A stretch of 64,000 nt of DNA from Aliishimia sp963678085 (GTDB lineage: Bacteria; Pseudomonadota; Alphaproteobacteria; Rhodobacterales; Rhodobacteraceae), in NCBI GenBank assembly GCA_963678085.1, contig OY782680.1:3286001-3350000 (forward strand). Direction: 5' to 3'. Positions 34,607 to 44,102 of the stretch are shown here, piece after piece (position 1 is the first letter of the stretch; each line of letters begins with the position of its first letter). The position numbers and the translations under genes were made by a program. The notes under the pieces were generated by a model that had not been told where the DNA came from, did not search any database, and worked only from the letters and a program-made list of their open reading frames with translations.

Positions 34607-34621
34607 TAGAAAGACATTTGT

Positions 34622-36118
34622 ATGAGTGCCCCTCTGCCCGACGTGACCCCAAACACCTGGTCATTCCTGCGCGATGCGATGATCAAACCCACCGGCTTTC
34701 GCGAATATGATGCGCGCTGGAAATATCCCGAGGAAATCAACCTGCCCGGCATGACCGCCCTGGGACTGGGACTGGGCACCCAGATGCACAAGCGCGGGAT
34801 CGAACCGGTAATCGCCGTGGGCAATGATTATCGCGACTACTCCCTGGCGATCAAAAACGCCGTGATCTTGGGGCTGATGCAAGCGGGCATCCACGTCAAA
34901 GATATCGGCCCGGCCCTTTCCCCCATGGCCTATTTCGCACAGTTCCACCTGGATGTGCCTGCCGTTGCGATGATCACCGCCTCCCATAATCCCAATGGCT
35001 GGACCGGGGTGAAAATGGGCTTTGATCGTCCCCTGACCCATGGCCCCGATGAGATGGCAGAGCTGCGCGATATCGTGCTTGGTGGGCTGGGCGAGCCACG
35101 CGCAGGCGGTTCTTACGAATTTGTGGACGGCGTGAAAGAGGCCTATCTTGACGATCTGGTGGGCGATTTCAAAATCTCGCGCCCCCTCAAAGTGGTCTGC
35201 GCCACCGGCAATGGCACCGCCTCAGCCTTTGCCCCAGAGCTCTTTGAGCGCATGGGTGTAGAGGTGGTGCAAAGCCATAACGAGCTCGATTACACCTTCC
35301 CAAATTACAACCCCAACCCCGAAGCGCTGGAAATGCTGCATGATATGTCCGCCAGCGTAAAAGCCTCCGGCGCGGATCTGGCGCTTGGCTTTGATGGCGA
35401 TGGCGATCGTTGCGGCGTGGTCGATGATGAGGGCGAAGAAATCTTTGCCGATAAGGTGGGCGTGATCATGGCTCGCGATCTGGCGAAACTCTACCCCGGT
35501 GCAACCTTTGTGGCCGATGTAAAATCCACCGGCCTCTTTGCCTCGGACCCCGACCTGATCAAAGCAGGCGTAAAGGCGGATTACTGGAAAACCGGCCATA
35601 GCCATATGAAGCGCCGCGTGAAAGAAATCGGCGCGCTGGCGGGCTTCGAAAAATCGGGGCATTACTTCCTGGCCGAGCCCATTGGCCGCGGCTATGATTG
35701 CGGCATGCGCGTTGCGGTCGAGATCTGCAAACTCATGGACCGCAATCCAGAGATGAAAATGTCGGATCTGCGCAAGGCCCTGCCGAAAACCTATTCCACC
35801 CCAACCATGTCCCCCTATGCCGCAGATACCGAGAAATACGACATTCTCGCGCGGCTGGTAGAAAAACTAGTGGCCAAATTTGAAGCCGGGGAAACCATCG
35901 CGGGGCGCGCCATCAAAGAAGTCGTCACAGTGAACGGCGCCCGCGTGATCCTCGACAATGGCGGCTGGGGCCTGGTGCGCGCCTCCTCCAACACCCCCAA
36001 CCTCGTGGTGGTGTGCGAAAGCCCGGAAAGCGAAGCCGAAATGCGCGCCATCTTCGCCGATATCGATGCAGTCATTCGCACCGAACCCGGCGTTGGGGCA
36101 TATGACCAGACAATCTAA
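34622..36118 (+). CDS. Phosphomannomutase/phosphoglucomutase
   Basis: 498 residues of the alpha-D-phosphohexomutase superfamily (AlgC/ManB type). The phosphoserine loop is ITASHNPNGWTGVKMG (S121), the metal loop GFDGDGDRCG (D258, D260, D262), the sugar-binding region is EKSGHYFLAEP-like (FEKSGHYFLAEPIGRG), and the C-terminal phosphate site RASSNTPNLVV. It interconverts hexose 6- and 1-phosphates to supply nucleotide sugars for the polysaccharide made by this operon. Last gene of kpsT-kpsE-kdsA-this gene, 16 bases after kdsA. Confidence 0.92.
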   Translation: MSAPLPDVTPNTWSFLRDAMIKPTGFREYDARWKYPEEINLPGMTALGLGLGTQMHKRGIEPVIAVGNDYRDYSLAIKNAVILGLMQAGIHVKDIGPALSPMAYFAQFHLDVPAVAMITASHNPNGWTGVKMGFDRPLTHGPDEMAELRDIVLGGLGEPRAGGSYEFVDGVKEAYLDDLVGDFKISRPLKVVCATGNGTASAFAPELFERMGVEVVQSHNELDYTFPNYNPNPEALEMLHDMSASVKASGADLALGFDGDGDRCGVVDDEGEEIFADKVGVIMARDLAKLYPGATFVADVKSTGLFASDPDLIKAGVKADYWKTGHSHMKRRVKEIGALAGFEKSGHYFLAEPIGRGYDCGMRVAVEICKLMDRNPEMKMSDLRKALPKTYSTPTMSPYAADTEKYDILARLVEKLVAKFEAGETIAGRAIKEVVTVNGARVILDNGGWGLVRASSNTPNLVVVCESPESEAEMRAIFADIDAVIRTEPGVGAYDQTI

Positions 36119-36131
36119 ACGATGCCCATGG

Positions 36132-36182
36132 GATGGCGGGTGGGGCGTCTTTGCCGCAAGGCAAACAGCGCCACCCACCATC
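36132..36182. terminator. Large imperfect hairpin between the hexomutase gene and the AsmA gene
   Basis: GATGG (36132) pairs with CCATC (to 36182), then GGGTGG with CCACCC, then a G/C-rich inner part, and the tip TTTGCC-GCAA-GGCAAA (36150-36165) is a perfect stem. It lies between two convergent stop codons (36118 and 36186), a good position for a two-way terminator, but there is no T tract on either side. Confidence 0.5.
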
Positions 36183-36185
36183 ATA

Positions 36186-38168
36186 TCAATCAAACAACCG
36201 TCTCAGCAACTTATCGCCCACCTCTTCTTTTAGCTTATTCTCCAGCTCATCTTTCAGCTTTTCCTCAACCGCCTCCTGCACCGATTGCCCCTCTTGCGCG
36301 GAGACCCCAAGCGCCTCCTGCACCTCTTCTTTCACCCGCTCATCAACCTGATCTTTCAATTCCTCGATTTCAGGTTCCAAATTCTGCTGCAGCGCCGCCG
36401 AAAGGTCCGGCACAATGCGCGGCGCGGCCCAAGGCCCATGAATGCGCACCGGAATAGCCAAATCGCGCCCCTCATTCACCTCAAGCAATCTGGGCGTGAA
36501 CAGATAATCAATATCCTGCGCCCCAAGCCCAATCGTGCCCTCGCCGCCTGCCTCAAAAATCTGTAAGAGTAGCTTGAGATCTGAATTGCGCAGAACGCCG
36601 CCCTCAATCGTATAGCTCGCGCTCAGACTGTCGAAAATCGTTGTGCCACCCGCCGCATCACCCGAGCGCATCAGCGCATCAAGATTAATCCCCTCAATCG
36701 TGCCGCGCCCGGTTTTCACACTGCCTTTGCCGGAAAGCGAATGCATAATCGCATGCACGGACTGACCAACACCCAGGAATTGCACCTGCGCCTCAGCCGC
36801 GCCGTTAAGCCGCGTCACCCCCATCAGATCGCCCAGCAGGGGTGACAAGGAAATCGCGCTGCCGCTCATATTCCCCCCGACACTGAGGCCATTGCGATTG
36901 TTGATCACAAACTCACCCTGGATCCGTCCCTCATAGGCCTGCACATCTCGCAAAGAAAACACCATGCGGCTGCGCTCATTGGTAAGGCGCGCGCGCGTGG
37001 CCCCCAGCTTCATGCTACCCAGATCAATGCTCTTAGCATTCAGATCAATCACGCCATTAAACGCCGCAAGCCCGCTGGCATCAATCGGCTCTTTTGACCA
37101 TCCCGATGCACCGCCTTGCCCGCCGTTTGAGGGCGCAGCCCCGCCGCCGCCCTCTTCGCCCATGGCGGACCTCAGATCCAAATCCCCCGCATCAAGCTGA
37201 GCAGTGATTTGCGGCACCCCATTCAAGGACGCATCCAGCTGCCCCGAAATGCGGTTTCCCCCCAAATCCGCAACAAGATCGCGCAGGCTCAAATTGCGCT
37301 GACTGCTGAGATCAAGCTTGGTCTTAAGCACCACCGCGCGTCCCAGCCCCTGCGGCAAACCCGGTGCGGGCAGGCCTAACGCGCTGAAAAACCCATCTGT
37401 GCTGGGCATATTCACATCAAGCTGACCCGCCACATCCCCCGCCAAAGAGGCTTTCCCAACAAGCCGCGCACTGCCCGAAGCCGCCTTTAACGACACATCC
37501 ACGCTCCGCGCCTCCCCGGCCAAGAACCGATCAAAACGATCAAACTGAGCGCTCAGCGTGACTGGCTTTCCGCGGGGCCGCAAAGTGCCTTTGAGGGCCG
37601 CGCCGCCCTCTCGCTCAGGCCAGTCAAGCGTCAGATCCACCCCATCATAGCGCACCCGGTCCGAGCCCTCAGCATCATAAATCAGCGTCGCATCGGTGAT
37701 TTGCAGCATCGCGATCGAAAAAGCTTGCTGAGCGCTCTCTGGGCCCGTGCTGGTTTCAATCTGCGCCGCCCCGCTCGCATCGCTAAATTCCCAATTGGCG
37801 CGCCCATCTGCGCGGCTCTCCAGGCGAATGGTTGGGCGCGTGGCTTCGATATTGCGAATGGCGATCTCGCCCCGCCAAAGAGCAGATGCGTCAATCCCAA
37901 TAGCCGCTTGCTCAGCCCGTAACATTGGGCCACCTGACGCCCAATCTGCATTGCCGACCTCGACGGCCCCAACCTTGGCACCCAGCACCGGCCAAAGCGA
38001 CAAAGACACATCGCCCGAAATCACCACCTCGCGCCCAGTGGCATTCTTCAGTTGATCAGCAGCAATCTGCGCGACCCTCTCGGCGGGCAGCACAAAGACC
38101 AGCCCCACCAGCAATACGACCAACAATAACAGAAACCCAAAGACCCGCCCGACCCATTTCAACATCAC
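36186..38168 (-). CDS. AsmA family protein
   Basis: 660 residues. An N-terminal membrane helix (VFGFLLLLVVLLVGLVFVLPAERVA) is followed by the AsmA_N-type start QIAADQLKNATGREVVISGDVSLSLWPVLG (cited in part: NATGREVVISGDVSLS), a long beta-rich periplasmic region of the bridge-like lipid transfer type, and a charged C-terminal helix (KEEVQEALG, KDELENKLKEEVGDKLLRRLF). AsmA proteins act in outer-membrane lipid homeostasis. Slightly Gly/Ser-rich insert at ~350 (MGEEGGGGAAPSNGGQGGA). Confidence 0.88.
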   Translation of the reverse strand: MMLKWVGRVFGFLLLLVVLLVGLVFVLPAERVAQIAADQLKNATGREVVISGDVSLSLWPVLGAKVGAVEVGNADWASGGPMLRAEQAAIGIDASALWRGEIAIRNIEATRPTIRLESRADGRANWEFSDASGAAQIETSTGPESAQQAFSIAMLQITDATLIYDAEGSDRVRYDGVDLTLDWPEREGGAALKGTLRPRGKPVTLSAQFDRFDRFLAGEARSVDVSLKAASGSARLVGKASLAGDVAGQLDVNMPSTDGFFSALGLPAPGLPQGLGRAVVLKTKLDLSSQRNLSLRDLVADLGGNRISGQLDASLNGVPQITAQLDAGDLDLRSAMGEEGGGGAAPSNGGQGGASGWSKEPIDASGLAAFNGVIDLNAKSIDLGSMKLGATRARLTNERSRMVFSLRDVQAYEGRIQGEFVINNRNGLSVGGNMSGSAISLSPLLGDLMGVTRLNGAAEAQVQFLGVGQSVHAIMHSLSGKGSVKTGRGTIEGINLDALMRSGDAAGGTTIFDSLSASYTIEGGVLRNSDLKLLLQIFEAGGEGTIGLGAQDIDYLFTPRLLEVNEGRDLAIPVRIHGPWAAPRIVPDLSAALQQNLEPEIEELKDQVDERVKEEVQEALGVSAQEGQSVQEAVEEKLKDELENKLKEEVGDKLLRRLFD

Positions 38169-38252
38169 GATACCCTTTCACCACGCACTTAAAACCTAGG
38201 GTGGCAGGCGCACTCTTGCAACGCCTAAGCTGAGCAAGATATAGCCCAAACC

Positions 38253-39629
38253 ATGAGTCAGAACCCACCAAACCTGCGTCCAGATCTTGCGCCGCGCGCG
38301 CAAGTGACAGAGCCCACCCGCCCCGGCCAGCCACAAATCGGCATGGTTTCACTGGGATGTCCCAAAGCGCTGGTGGATAGCGAGCGGATTTTGACCCGCC
38401 TGCGCGCCGAAGGCTATGGGGTGAGCCCCGATTATAGCGGCGCGGATGCGGTGATCGTGAATACGTGTGGGTTTCTCGATAGCGCAAAAGCCGAAAGCCT
38501 GGATGCGATTGGCGAGGCGCTGGCGGAAAACGGGCGGGTGATTGTGACAGGTTGCCTTGGCGCTAATCCCGAATATATCACAGGTGCTCATCCCAAAGTG
38601 CTCGCTGTAACCGGCCCGCATCAATATGAACAAGTGCTCGATGCCGTGCATGCAGCTGTGCCCCCCTCGCCCGATCCGTTTGTGGACTTGCTGCCTGCCT
38701 CGGGCGTCACACTCACGCCGCGCCATTTCAGCTATCTGAAAATCTCTGAGGGCTGCAATCACGCCTGCAAATTCTGCATCATCCCCGACATGCGCGGCAA
38801 GCTGGTCTCGCGCCCGGCGCGCGCTGTACTGCGCGAGGCAGAAAAGCTGGTTGAGGCTGGTGTGCGCGAGCTTTTGGTGATTAGCCAGGATACCTCCGCC
38901 TATGGCAGCGATTGGGACCGAGAGACCCGGCGCGCGCTGAGCGAGCAGCCCATCACCACATTGGCGCGCGATCTGGGCAGCCTTGGCGCTTGGGTGCGGC
39001 TACATTACGTCTACCCCTACCCCCATGTGGCTGAGCTGATCCCCTTGATGGCCGACGGGTTGGTGCTGCCCTATCTTGATATCCCGTTTCAACATGCCCA
39101 TCCTGGCACGCTCAAACGCATGGCCCGCCCCGCCGCCGCCGAGCGCACACTAGATCGAATTGCCGAGTGGCGCGGCATGTGCCCTGAGATCACGCTGCGT
39201 TCGACCTTTATCGTGGGCTATCCGGGTGAAACCGAAGAAGAATTCGAAACTCTGCTGGATTGGCTCGATGAGGCCCAGCTCGACCGGGTGGGCTGTTTTC
39301 AATATGAGGATGTGGAAGGTGCACGCTCAAATGCGCTGCCCGATCATGTGCCGGATGCGCTCAAACAAGAGCGCTGGGAGCGGTTCATGGCAAAGGCGCA
39401 AGCCATTTCAGCGGCAAAGCTTGAGGCGAAAATCGGAGAACGCTTGCAGGTGATCGTCGATGAGGTCGATGGTGAAGCCGCCACATGCCGCACCAAGGCG
39501 GATGCGCCAGAAATTGACGGGAACCTCTTTATTGACGAGGGGTTCGAGACGCTCGCGCCGGGGGATTTGGTCACGGTCGAAGTGGATGAGGCCAGCGAAT
39601 ACGACCTTTGGGGACAGATCGTCAGCTAG
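38253..39629 (+). CDS. rimO: Ribosomal protein S12 methylthiotransferase RimO
   Basis: Radical SAM enzyme that adds a methylthio group to Asp88 of S12. 458 residues. N-terminal cluster cysteines C36, C72, C101 (LGCPKALVDSE, NTCGFLDSAKAES, GCLGANP); the SAM cluster motif CNHACKFC at C168, C172 and C175; the TRAM domain at the end (ASEYDLWGQIV). Its upstream region is shared with the divergent AsmA gene. Confidence 0.96.
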   Translation: MSQNPPNLRPDLAPRAQVTEPTRPGQPQIGMVSLGCPKALVDSERILTRLRAEGYGVSPDYSGADAVIVNTCGFLDSAKAESLDAIGEALAENGRVIVTGCLGANPEYITGAHPKVLAVTGPHQYEQVLDAVHAAVPPSPDPFVDLLPASGVTLTPRHFSYLKISEGCNHACKFCIIPDMRGKLVSRPARAVLREAEKLVEAGVRELLVISQDTSAYGSDWDRETRRALSEQPITTLARDLGSLGAWVRLHYVYPYPHVAELIPLMADGLVLPYLDIPFQHAHPGTLKRMARPAAAERTLDRIAEWRGMCPEITLRSTFIVGYPGETEEEFETLLDWLDEAQLDRVGCFQYEDVEGARSNALPDHVPDALKQERWERFMAKAQAISAAKLEAKIGERLQVIVDEVDGEAATCRTKADAPEIDGNLFIDEGFETLAPGDLVTVEVDEASEYDLWGQIVS

Positions 39630-39631
39630 CC

Positions 39632-41080
39632 TCAGCTAGCCCAGGCCCGCAAGAGCCGTTTTTGCAACTCCCTGGATCGTCGCGCCCAGCTACGCGCGCC
39701 CGGTGGCCCTTCGCGGTGCTCTCGCGGGATACGTTTGCGTGTGGCCTCATCAGCGGTGAGGATCGCAAAGACCAGCTCGCGCCCGTCCCGTGCGGTGATA
39801 TAGCCAGCCAAGCTAGAGACAAAATTGAGCGTGCCGGTTTTTGCATCCACCTTGATCTGTTGCGCATCCTTGAATTGCACAGGCTTGAGGTATCCGCGCA
39901 GATTATGGCTGCGCGCCGTCACAAGGGCTGAGCACATATCAGCGGCGCACATATTGCTCTCATCGCCAAGCCCTGAGTGATCCACCAGCTTTAGATGCTG
40001 CATGCCAAGTTCCTCTGCGGCCCAGCGGCTCATCTCATCGGCGGAGGCGCGCAGATTGGCGACCTTGCCGGTTCGCGCCTTGGTTGTCGCCAGACCGATC
40101 ATCTCGGCCATGAGATTATTGGAAAACTTTAGCATAAGCCGCAACATAGTGCCCATTTCGGGGCTGGATCGTGTTGCGAGCACCTGATGTTTTGGCAGCT
40201 CGGAAATCCGCTGCGCCTGCTTGAGCACAATACCATGGGAGCGCGCAAGGGTGCGAAATACATCCCCCGCATAAAGCGCCGGCAGACGCACGGGAAGCCA
40301 ACGCCCCCCCTCGCGCCCAAGCGCATGCTGCGCCACGCTCCAACGCTCTTTGGACGCATGAGATTTATAGCTATAAATCGGGGCTTCACGATCCACGATC
40401 TTCATACTGGCCATGCTCACATCCGGGCGATATTTTTGGCTGCGCGCATCCAGCGAAATGTCATAGCCCCCCTCATGGCGTTTCCACTCAAAACGCACAC
40501 GGTTGTAATTCAGCGCGAGTCCCGAAATACCCGGATTATAAGACACATGATCGGGCTGGCCGGGGTCAATGGATTTGATGCGCGCCAAGGCACCGTCATA
40601 GACATGAAAGCCCCCGGTAACTTCATGGATCCCTTGCGCCTTAAGATCTGCGGCAAGGCGGGCCAGCCCATCTGTGTCCAGCGTCGGATCCCCCCCGCCC
40701 GCAAGGATAAGATCCCCGCGCAGCGTGCCTTTCACAACCCTGCCCCGCGCCAAAAGCTGGGTCTTAAAGCGGTGTTTTGGCCCCAGATGCTGCAAGGCAT
40801 ATTGCGCGGTAATCGCCTTGGTCACACTGGCCGGAGGCAGGCCGAGATTGGGGCGACGCTGGGCGATGATCTCATTGGTTTTCGCATCGCGCAGCACATA
40901 GCTAACATGGCCCTTAAGACCTGCAGCTTGCACAATCGCATCACCCGCAGCCTTATCCCCAAGCGGGGCGCGGCGTGCATGCGGGCGGGGCGATGTGGTG
41001 GGTGCACTCGCCAAAACAGGGCCCGCAGCAGAGGCCGCAAACCACGCCAGAATCGTCCGTCTTGATAATGTCGCCCGCAT
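39632..41080 (-). CDS. dacB: D-alanyl-D-alanine carboxypeptidase/endopeptidase (PBP4 family, S13)
   Basis: 482 residues. An N-terminal twin-Arg-like segment LSRRTILAWFAASAAGPVLASA directs it to the periplasm. The three active-site motifs are in order: S85-V-T-K88 (PPASVTKAI), SNN in FSNNLMAEMIGL, and KTG in VDAKTGTLNFVSSLAGY. A domain insertion between motifs 1 and 2 gives the PBP4 layout. It trims or cleaves peptidoglycan peptides. Convergent with rimO (2 bases apart). Confidence 0.93.
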   Translation of the reverse strand: MRATLSRRTILAWFAASAAGPVLASAPTTSPRPHARRAPLGDKAAGDAIVQAAGLKGHVSYVLRDAKTNEIIAQRRPNLGLPPASVTKAITAQYALQHLGPKHRFKTQLLARGRVVKGTLRGDLILAGGGDPTLDTDGLARLAADLKAQGIHEVTGGFHVYDGALARIKSIDPGQPDHVSYNPGISGLALNYNRVRFEWKRHEGGYDISLDARSQKYRPDVSMASMKIVDREAPIYSYKSHASKERWSVAQHALGREGGRWLPVRLPALYAGDVFRTLARSHGIVLKQAQRISELPKHQVLATRSSPEMGTMLRLMLKFSNNLMAEMIGLATTKARTGKVANLRASADEMSRWAAEELGMQHLKLVDHSGLGDESNMCAADMCSALVTARSHNLRGYLKPVQFKDAQQIKVDAKTGTLNFVSSLAGYITARDGRELVFAILTADEATRKRIPREHREGPPGARSWARRSRELQKRLLRAWAS

Positions 41081-41174
41081 AGAAAATCCCTAGCCCGTCT
41101 AGGATTATACACGCAAGCAATCTACCCGATTCTATTCAATGAAACCTTACCAAATGTCTCATATCAGGCGCTCT

Positions 41175-41774
41175 TTATTGCGGGCAAACCCACTCCCCCC
41201 GCGCGCGGATGGCCGAGGAGGATTGTGCATTCATCGGGATTGTCACGAAGCTCCAAGCTGGCGCATCGGCGCGCGCCAAGAGTTGGGGCCTTTTACGCGC
41301 AGATGCATAGCATTTAGCAGCGGGGCTGGTGCGGGCAAGGATCTGGTTTCCGGGCCGCGCAAGCACACCTATGGGCAGGGTTTCGATGATGCTGCGCCAG
41401 TCGCGCCATAGATGGAACTGCGCCAAATTATCCGCCCCCATGAGCCAAACAAAGCGCACACCCGGATACAATCGAACAAGCGCTTTGAGCGTTTCAGCGG
41501 TGTAACGCGTGCCAAGCCGCGCCTCCAGATCGGTGATGCGGATCTTGGGATGCTGAACCAGGGCGCGGGCATGTTGCATGCGCTGCTCGATCGGGGCCGG
41601 GCCGACCTGTTTCAACGGATTACCCGGAGTTACAAGCCACCAGAGTTGATCAAGGCGAAAACGCTTAAGAGCCTCATGGCTGATATGCACATGCCCCTCA
41701 TGCGCTGGATCAAAGGAGCCACCCAAAAGGCCGATGGTTTGCCCGGCGCGCGCATATGGAAACTGATATCGCAT
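41175..41774 (-). CDS. nadD: Nicotinate-nucleotide adenylyltransferase
   Basis: Makes deamido-NAD in NAD biosynthesis. 199 residues. LLGGSFDPAHEGHVHISHEAL (~17-37) contains the nucleotidyl-transferase GGSFDPxHxGH, and WLMGADNLAQFHLW and the IRARGEWVCPQ-like end fit the family (usually SSTxIR; here SSSAIR). 94 bases downstream of the divergent-strand dacB start, so it may be co-transcribed with dacB as the downstream gene. Confidence 0.93.
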   Translation of the reverse strand: MRYQFPYARAGQTIGLLGGSFDPAHEGHVHISHEALKRFRLDQLWWLVTPGNPLKQVGPAPIEQRMQHARALVQHPKIRITDLEARLGTRYTAETLKALVRLYPGVRFVWLMGADNLAQFHLWRDWRSIIETLPIGVLARPGNQILARTSPAAKCYASARKRPQLLARADAPAWSFVTIPMNAQSSSAIRARGEWVCPQ

Positions 41775-41801
41775 CGGGCAAAAACAGACAGAGCGCCCGC
41801 C

Positions 41802-42368
41802 TTATGTCAACACTTCGGCGCAGCTCAGCTGCTCTTCAAGGGTTTCTTGCCAAGCATCCTGCGCATCAAACCAGAGCCGTAATGCGCGCCCCTCTGCCTC
41901 CTCGCGCAGTGCGAGCATATATTCCGGGCTATGGGCTGGGGTCATGGCCACCATTGCATTGCACAGCCTTTGTCGATCTTCGCGCGCAAAACTCTCCACA
42001 GCCGATTGAAACCGCGCCTTTTTCCGGTCCGTTATCCGATTGATAAACTCAAGTTGCAGCGCCGCGCCCGCGTGATGGGTCGTCTCATCTTTCACCCGCC
42101 TTGCATCAAAGGCCCCATAGAGGCCGATAAGGGTGTAAAGATCATGCGCCCTTTGCCATTCTCGCTGCTCGGCACAATCCAGCAGCGCCGTCAAAAGATC
42201 GACCGGGCTGTAATGGGGCTGCACCGCCTGAATGGGCAAACAGGCCAATTGATGCGCAGCCGGCACATCGCGGTTTTCAACGTAATTGTAATAGTTCATA
42301 TATTTCGGCTGCCCCGCGCTAGCTTGCGCAACGCTAAGCCAAATCAACAGGGCCGTGATCCAGCGCAT
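41802..42368 (-). CDS. Secreted protein of unknown function
   Basis: 188 residues with a signal peptide MRWITALLIWLSVAQASA and likely cleavage before GQPKYM. The mature part is helical, with two Cys (LACLPIQAV, LDCAEQREWQRAHDLYTLIGLYGA) that could form a disulfide, reminiscent of Sel1/TPR-like helical repeats. ATG 42368 is preferred over an upstream TTG because AAAGGGG lies 8 bases before it. Divergent from ettA across a 72-base promoter region. No family recognised. Confidence 0.6.
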   Translation of the reverse strand: MRWITALLIWLSVAQASAGQPKYMNYYNYVENRDVPAAHQLACLPIQAVQPHYSPVDLLTALLDCAEQREWQRAHDLYTLIGLYGAFDARRVKDETTHHAGAALQLEFINRITDRKKARFQSAVESFAREDRQRLCNAMVAMTPAHSPEYMLALREEAEGRALRLWFDAQDAWQETLEEQLSCAEVLT

Positions 42369-42440
42369 TGCCAAACCCCTTTCACTCGTTCACAAGAGCG
42401 ACAAACTCAAACCCCACATAACATCCCATGGAGACTGAAA

Positions 42441-44096
42441 ATGGCCGCATATCAATATGTTTACCACATGGACGGTGTGTCAAAGACCTATCCCGGCGGT
42501 AAGAAGACATTTGAGAATATACGCCTATCCTTTTTACCAGGGGTTAAAATTGGCGTCGTTGGCGTGAATGGCGCCGGTAAATCCACCTTGATGAAGATTA
42601 TGGCCGGGCTCGATAAGGACTTTACTGGCGAGGCCTGGGCGGCTGAGGGCGCAAAGGTCGGCTATCTGCCGCAAGAGCCGCAGCTTGATGAAAGCCTGAA
42701 TGTGCGTGAAAATGTGATGCTGGGCGTGGCTGAGGCGAAAGCCAAGATGGACCGCTTTAACGAGCTGGCGATGAATTACTCGGACGAGACCGCTGATGAG
42801 ATGGCGCAGCTGCAAGACGAGATCGACAGCGCCAATCTTTGGGATCTGGACAGCCAGATTGATGTGGCGATGGAGGCTCTGCGCTGCCCGCCTGATGATG
42901 CGGATGTCACAACGCTTTCAGGGGGTGAGCGCCGCCGGGTTGCGCTCTGTAAACTCTTGCTCGAAGCGCCTGATATGCTGCTGCTCGATGAGCCGACCAA
43001 CCACCTGGACGCGGAAACCATCGCCTGGCTGCAACAGCACCTGATTGATTACAAAGGCACAATCCTGATCGTCACCCATGACCGCTACTTCCTGGATGAT
43101 ATCACCGGCTGGATCCTTGAGCTGGATCGCGGGCGCGGCATTCCCTATGAGGGCAATTACTCAAGCTGGCTGGAGCAAAAGGCCAAGCGGCTCGAACAAG
43201 AGGCACGCGAAGACAAGACCCGCCAAAAGACGCTGGAGCGCGAACTCGACTGGATTCGCCAAGGTGCCAAAGCACGCCAGGCCAAGCAGAAAGCGCGGAT
43301 CAACGCCTATAACGATCTGGCCGCACAGTCTGAGCGTGAGAAAATCACCCGCGCACAGATTGTTATCCCGAACGGCCCGCGCCTTGGTGGCAAAGTGATC
43401 GAGGTGGAAAACCTCACCAAAGCCTATGACGATAAATTGCTGGTCGAGGGCCTCAACTTTGCCCTGCCGCCGGGCGGGATTGTCGGCGTGATCGGACCAA
43501 ACGGCGCTGGTAAATCCACCCTGTTCAAGATGCTCACTGGCCAAGAGCAACCCGATAGCGGCGCGATTGAATATGGCGACACGGTAAAGCTCTCTTATGT
43601 GGATCAATCGCGCGATGATCTGGTGGATAAGGAAACCGTGTGGGAGGCGATCTCGGGCGGGGCCGAAATCATCCAACTGGGCGATGCGCAAATGAACTCC
43701 CGCGCCTATTGCTCGGCGTTTAACTTTAAGGGCGGCGACCAGCAAAAACCGGTGAACCTGCTCTCGGGCGGTGAGCGCAACCGTGTGCATATGGCGCGCC
43801 TGCTGAAATCGGGCGGGAATGTGCTGCTGCTCGACGAGCCAACCAATGATCTAGACGTCGAAACCCTGCGCGCGCTGGAAGATGCCCTGGTAGATTTCGC
43901 CGGCTGCGCTGTGGTCATCAGCCACGACCGCTTTTTCCTAGACCGCATCTGCACCCATATTTTGGCCTTTGAAGGAGAGGCCCATGTGGAATGGTTCGAA
44001 GGCAACTTCGAAGACTACGAAGAAGACAAAAAACGCCGCCTCGGCGCAGATGCGTTGGAGCCAAAGCGGATGAAGCATAAGAAGTTTGTGAGGTAA
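42441..44096 (+). CDS. ettA: Energy-dependent translational throttle protein EttA
   Basis: 551-residue ABC-F protein without membrane segments. Two ABC domains: Walker A VGVNGAGKST (~37) and GPNGAGKST, signatures LSGGERRRVAL and LSGGERNRVHM, Walker B LLLDEPTNHLDAETI and LLLDEPTNDLDVETL. The second domain end and the inter-domain helical arm (AKRLEQEAREDKTRQKTLE) match EttA. It binds the ribosomal E site and adjusts early elongation to the ATP/ADP ratio. Start ATG 42441; upstream in-frame sequence belongs to the divergent gene region. Confidence 0.96.
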   Translation: MAAYQYVYHMDGVSKTYPGGKKTFENIRLSFLPGVKIGVVGVNGAGKSTLMKIMAGLDKDFTGEAWAAEGAKVGYLPQEPQLDESLNVRENVMLGVAEAKAKMDRFNELAMNYSDETADEMAQLQDEIDSANLWDLDSQIDVAMEALRCPPDDADVTTLSGGERRRVALCKLLLEAPDMLLLDEPTNHLDAETIAWLQQHLIDYKGTILIVTHDRYFLDDITGWILELDRGRGIPYEGNYSSWLEQKAKRLEQEAREDKTRQKTLERELDWIRQGAKARQAKQKARINAYNDLAAQSEREKITRAQIVIPNGPRLGGKVIEVENLTKAYDDKLLVEGLNFALPPGGIVGVIGPNGAGKSTLFKMLTGQEQPDSGAIEYGDTVKLSYVDQSRDDLVDKETVWEAISGGAEIIQLGDAQMNSRAYCSAFNFKGGDQQKPVNLLSGGERNRVHMARLLKSGGNVLLLDEPTNDLDVETLRALEDALVDFAGCAVVISHDRFFLDRICTHILAFEGEAHVEWFEGNFEDYEEDKKRRLGADALEPKRMKHKKFVR

Positions 44097-44102
44097 ACTA
44101 CG

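Noticed and set aside
41931..42440. N-terminal extension of the ettA reading frame
   Set aside because: The extra ~170 residues are antisense to the secreted-protein gene and match no part of EttA; the normal start is the ATG at 42441.
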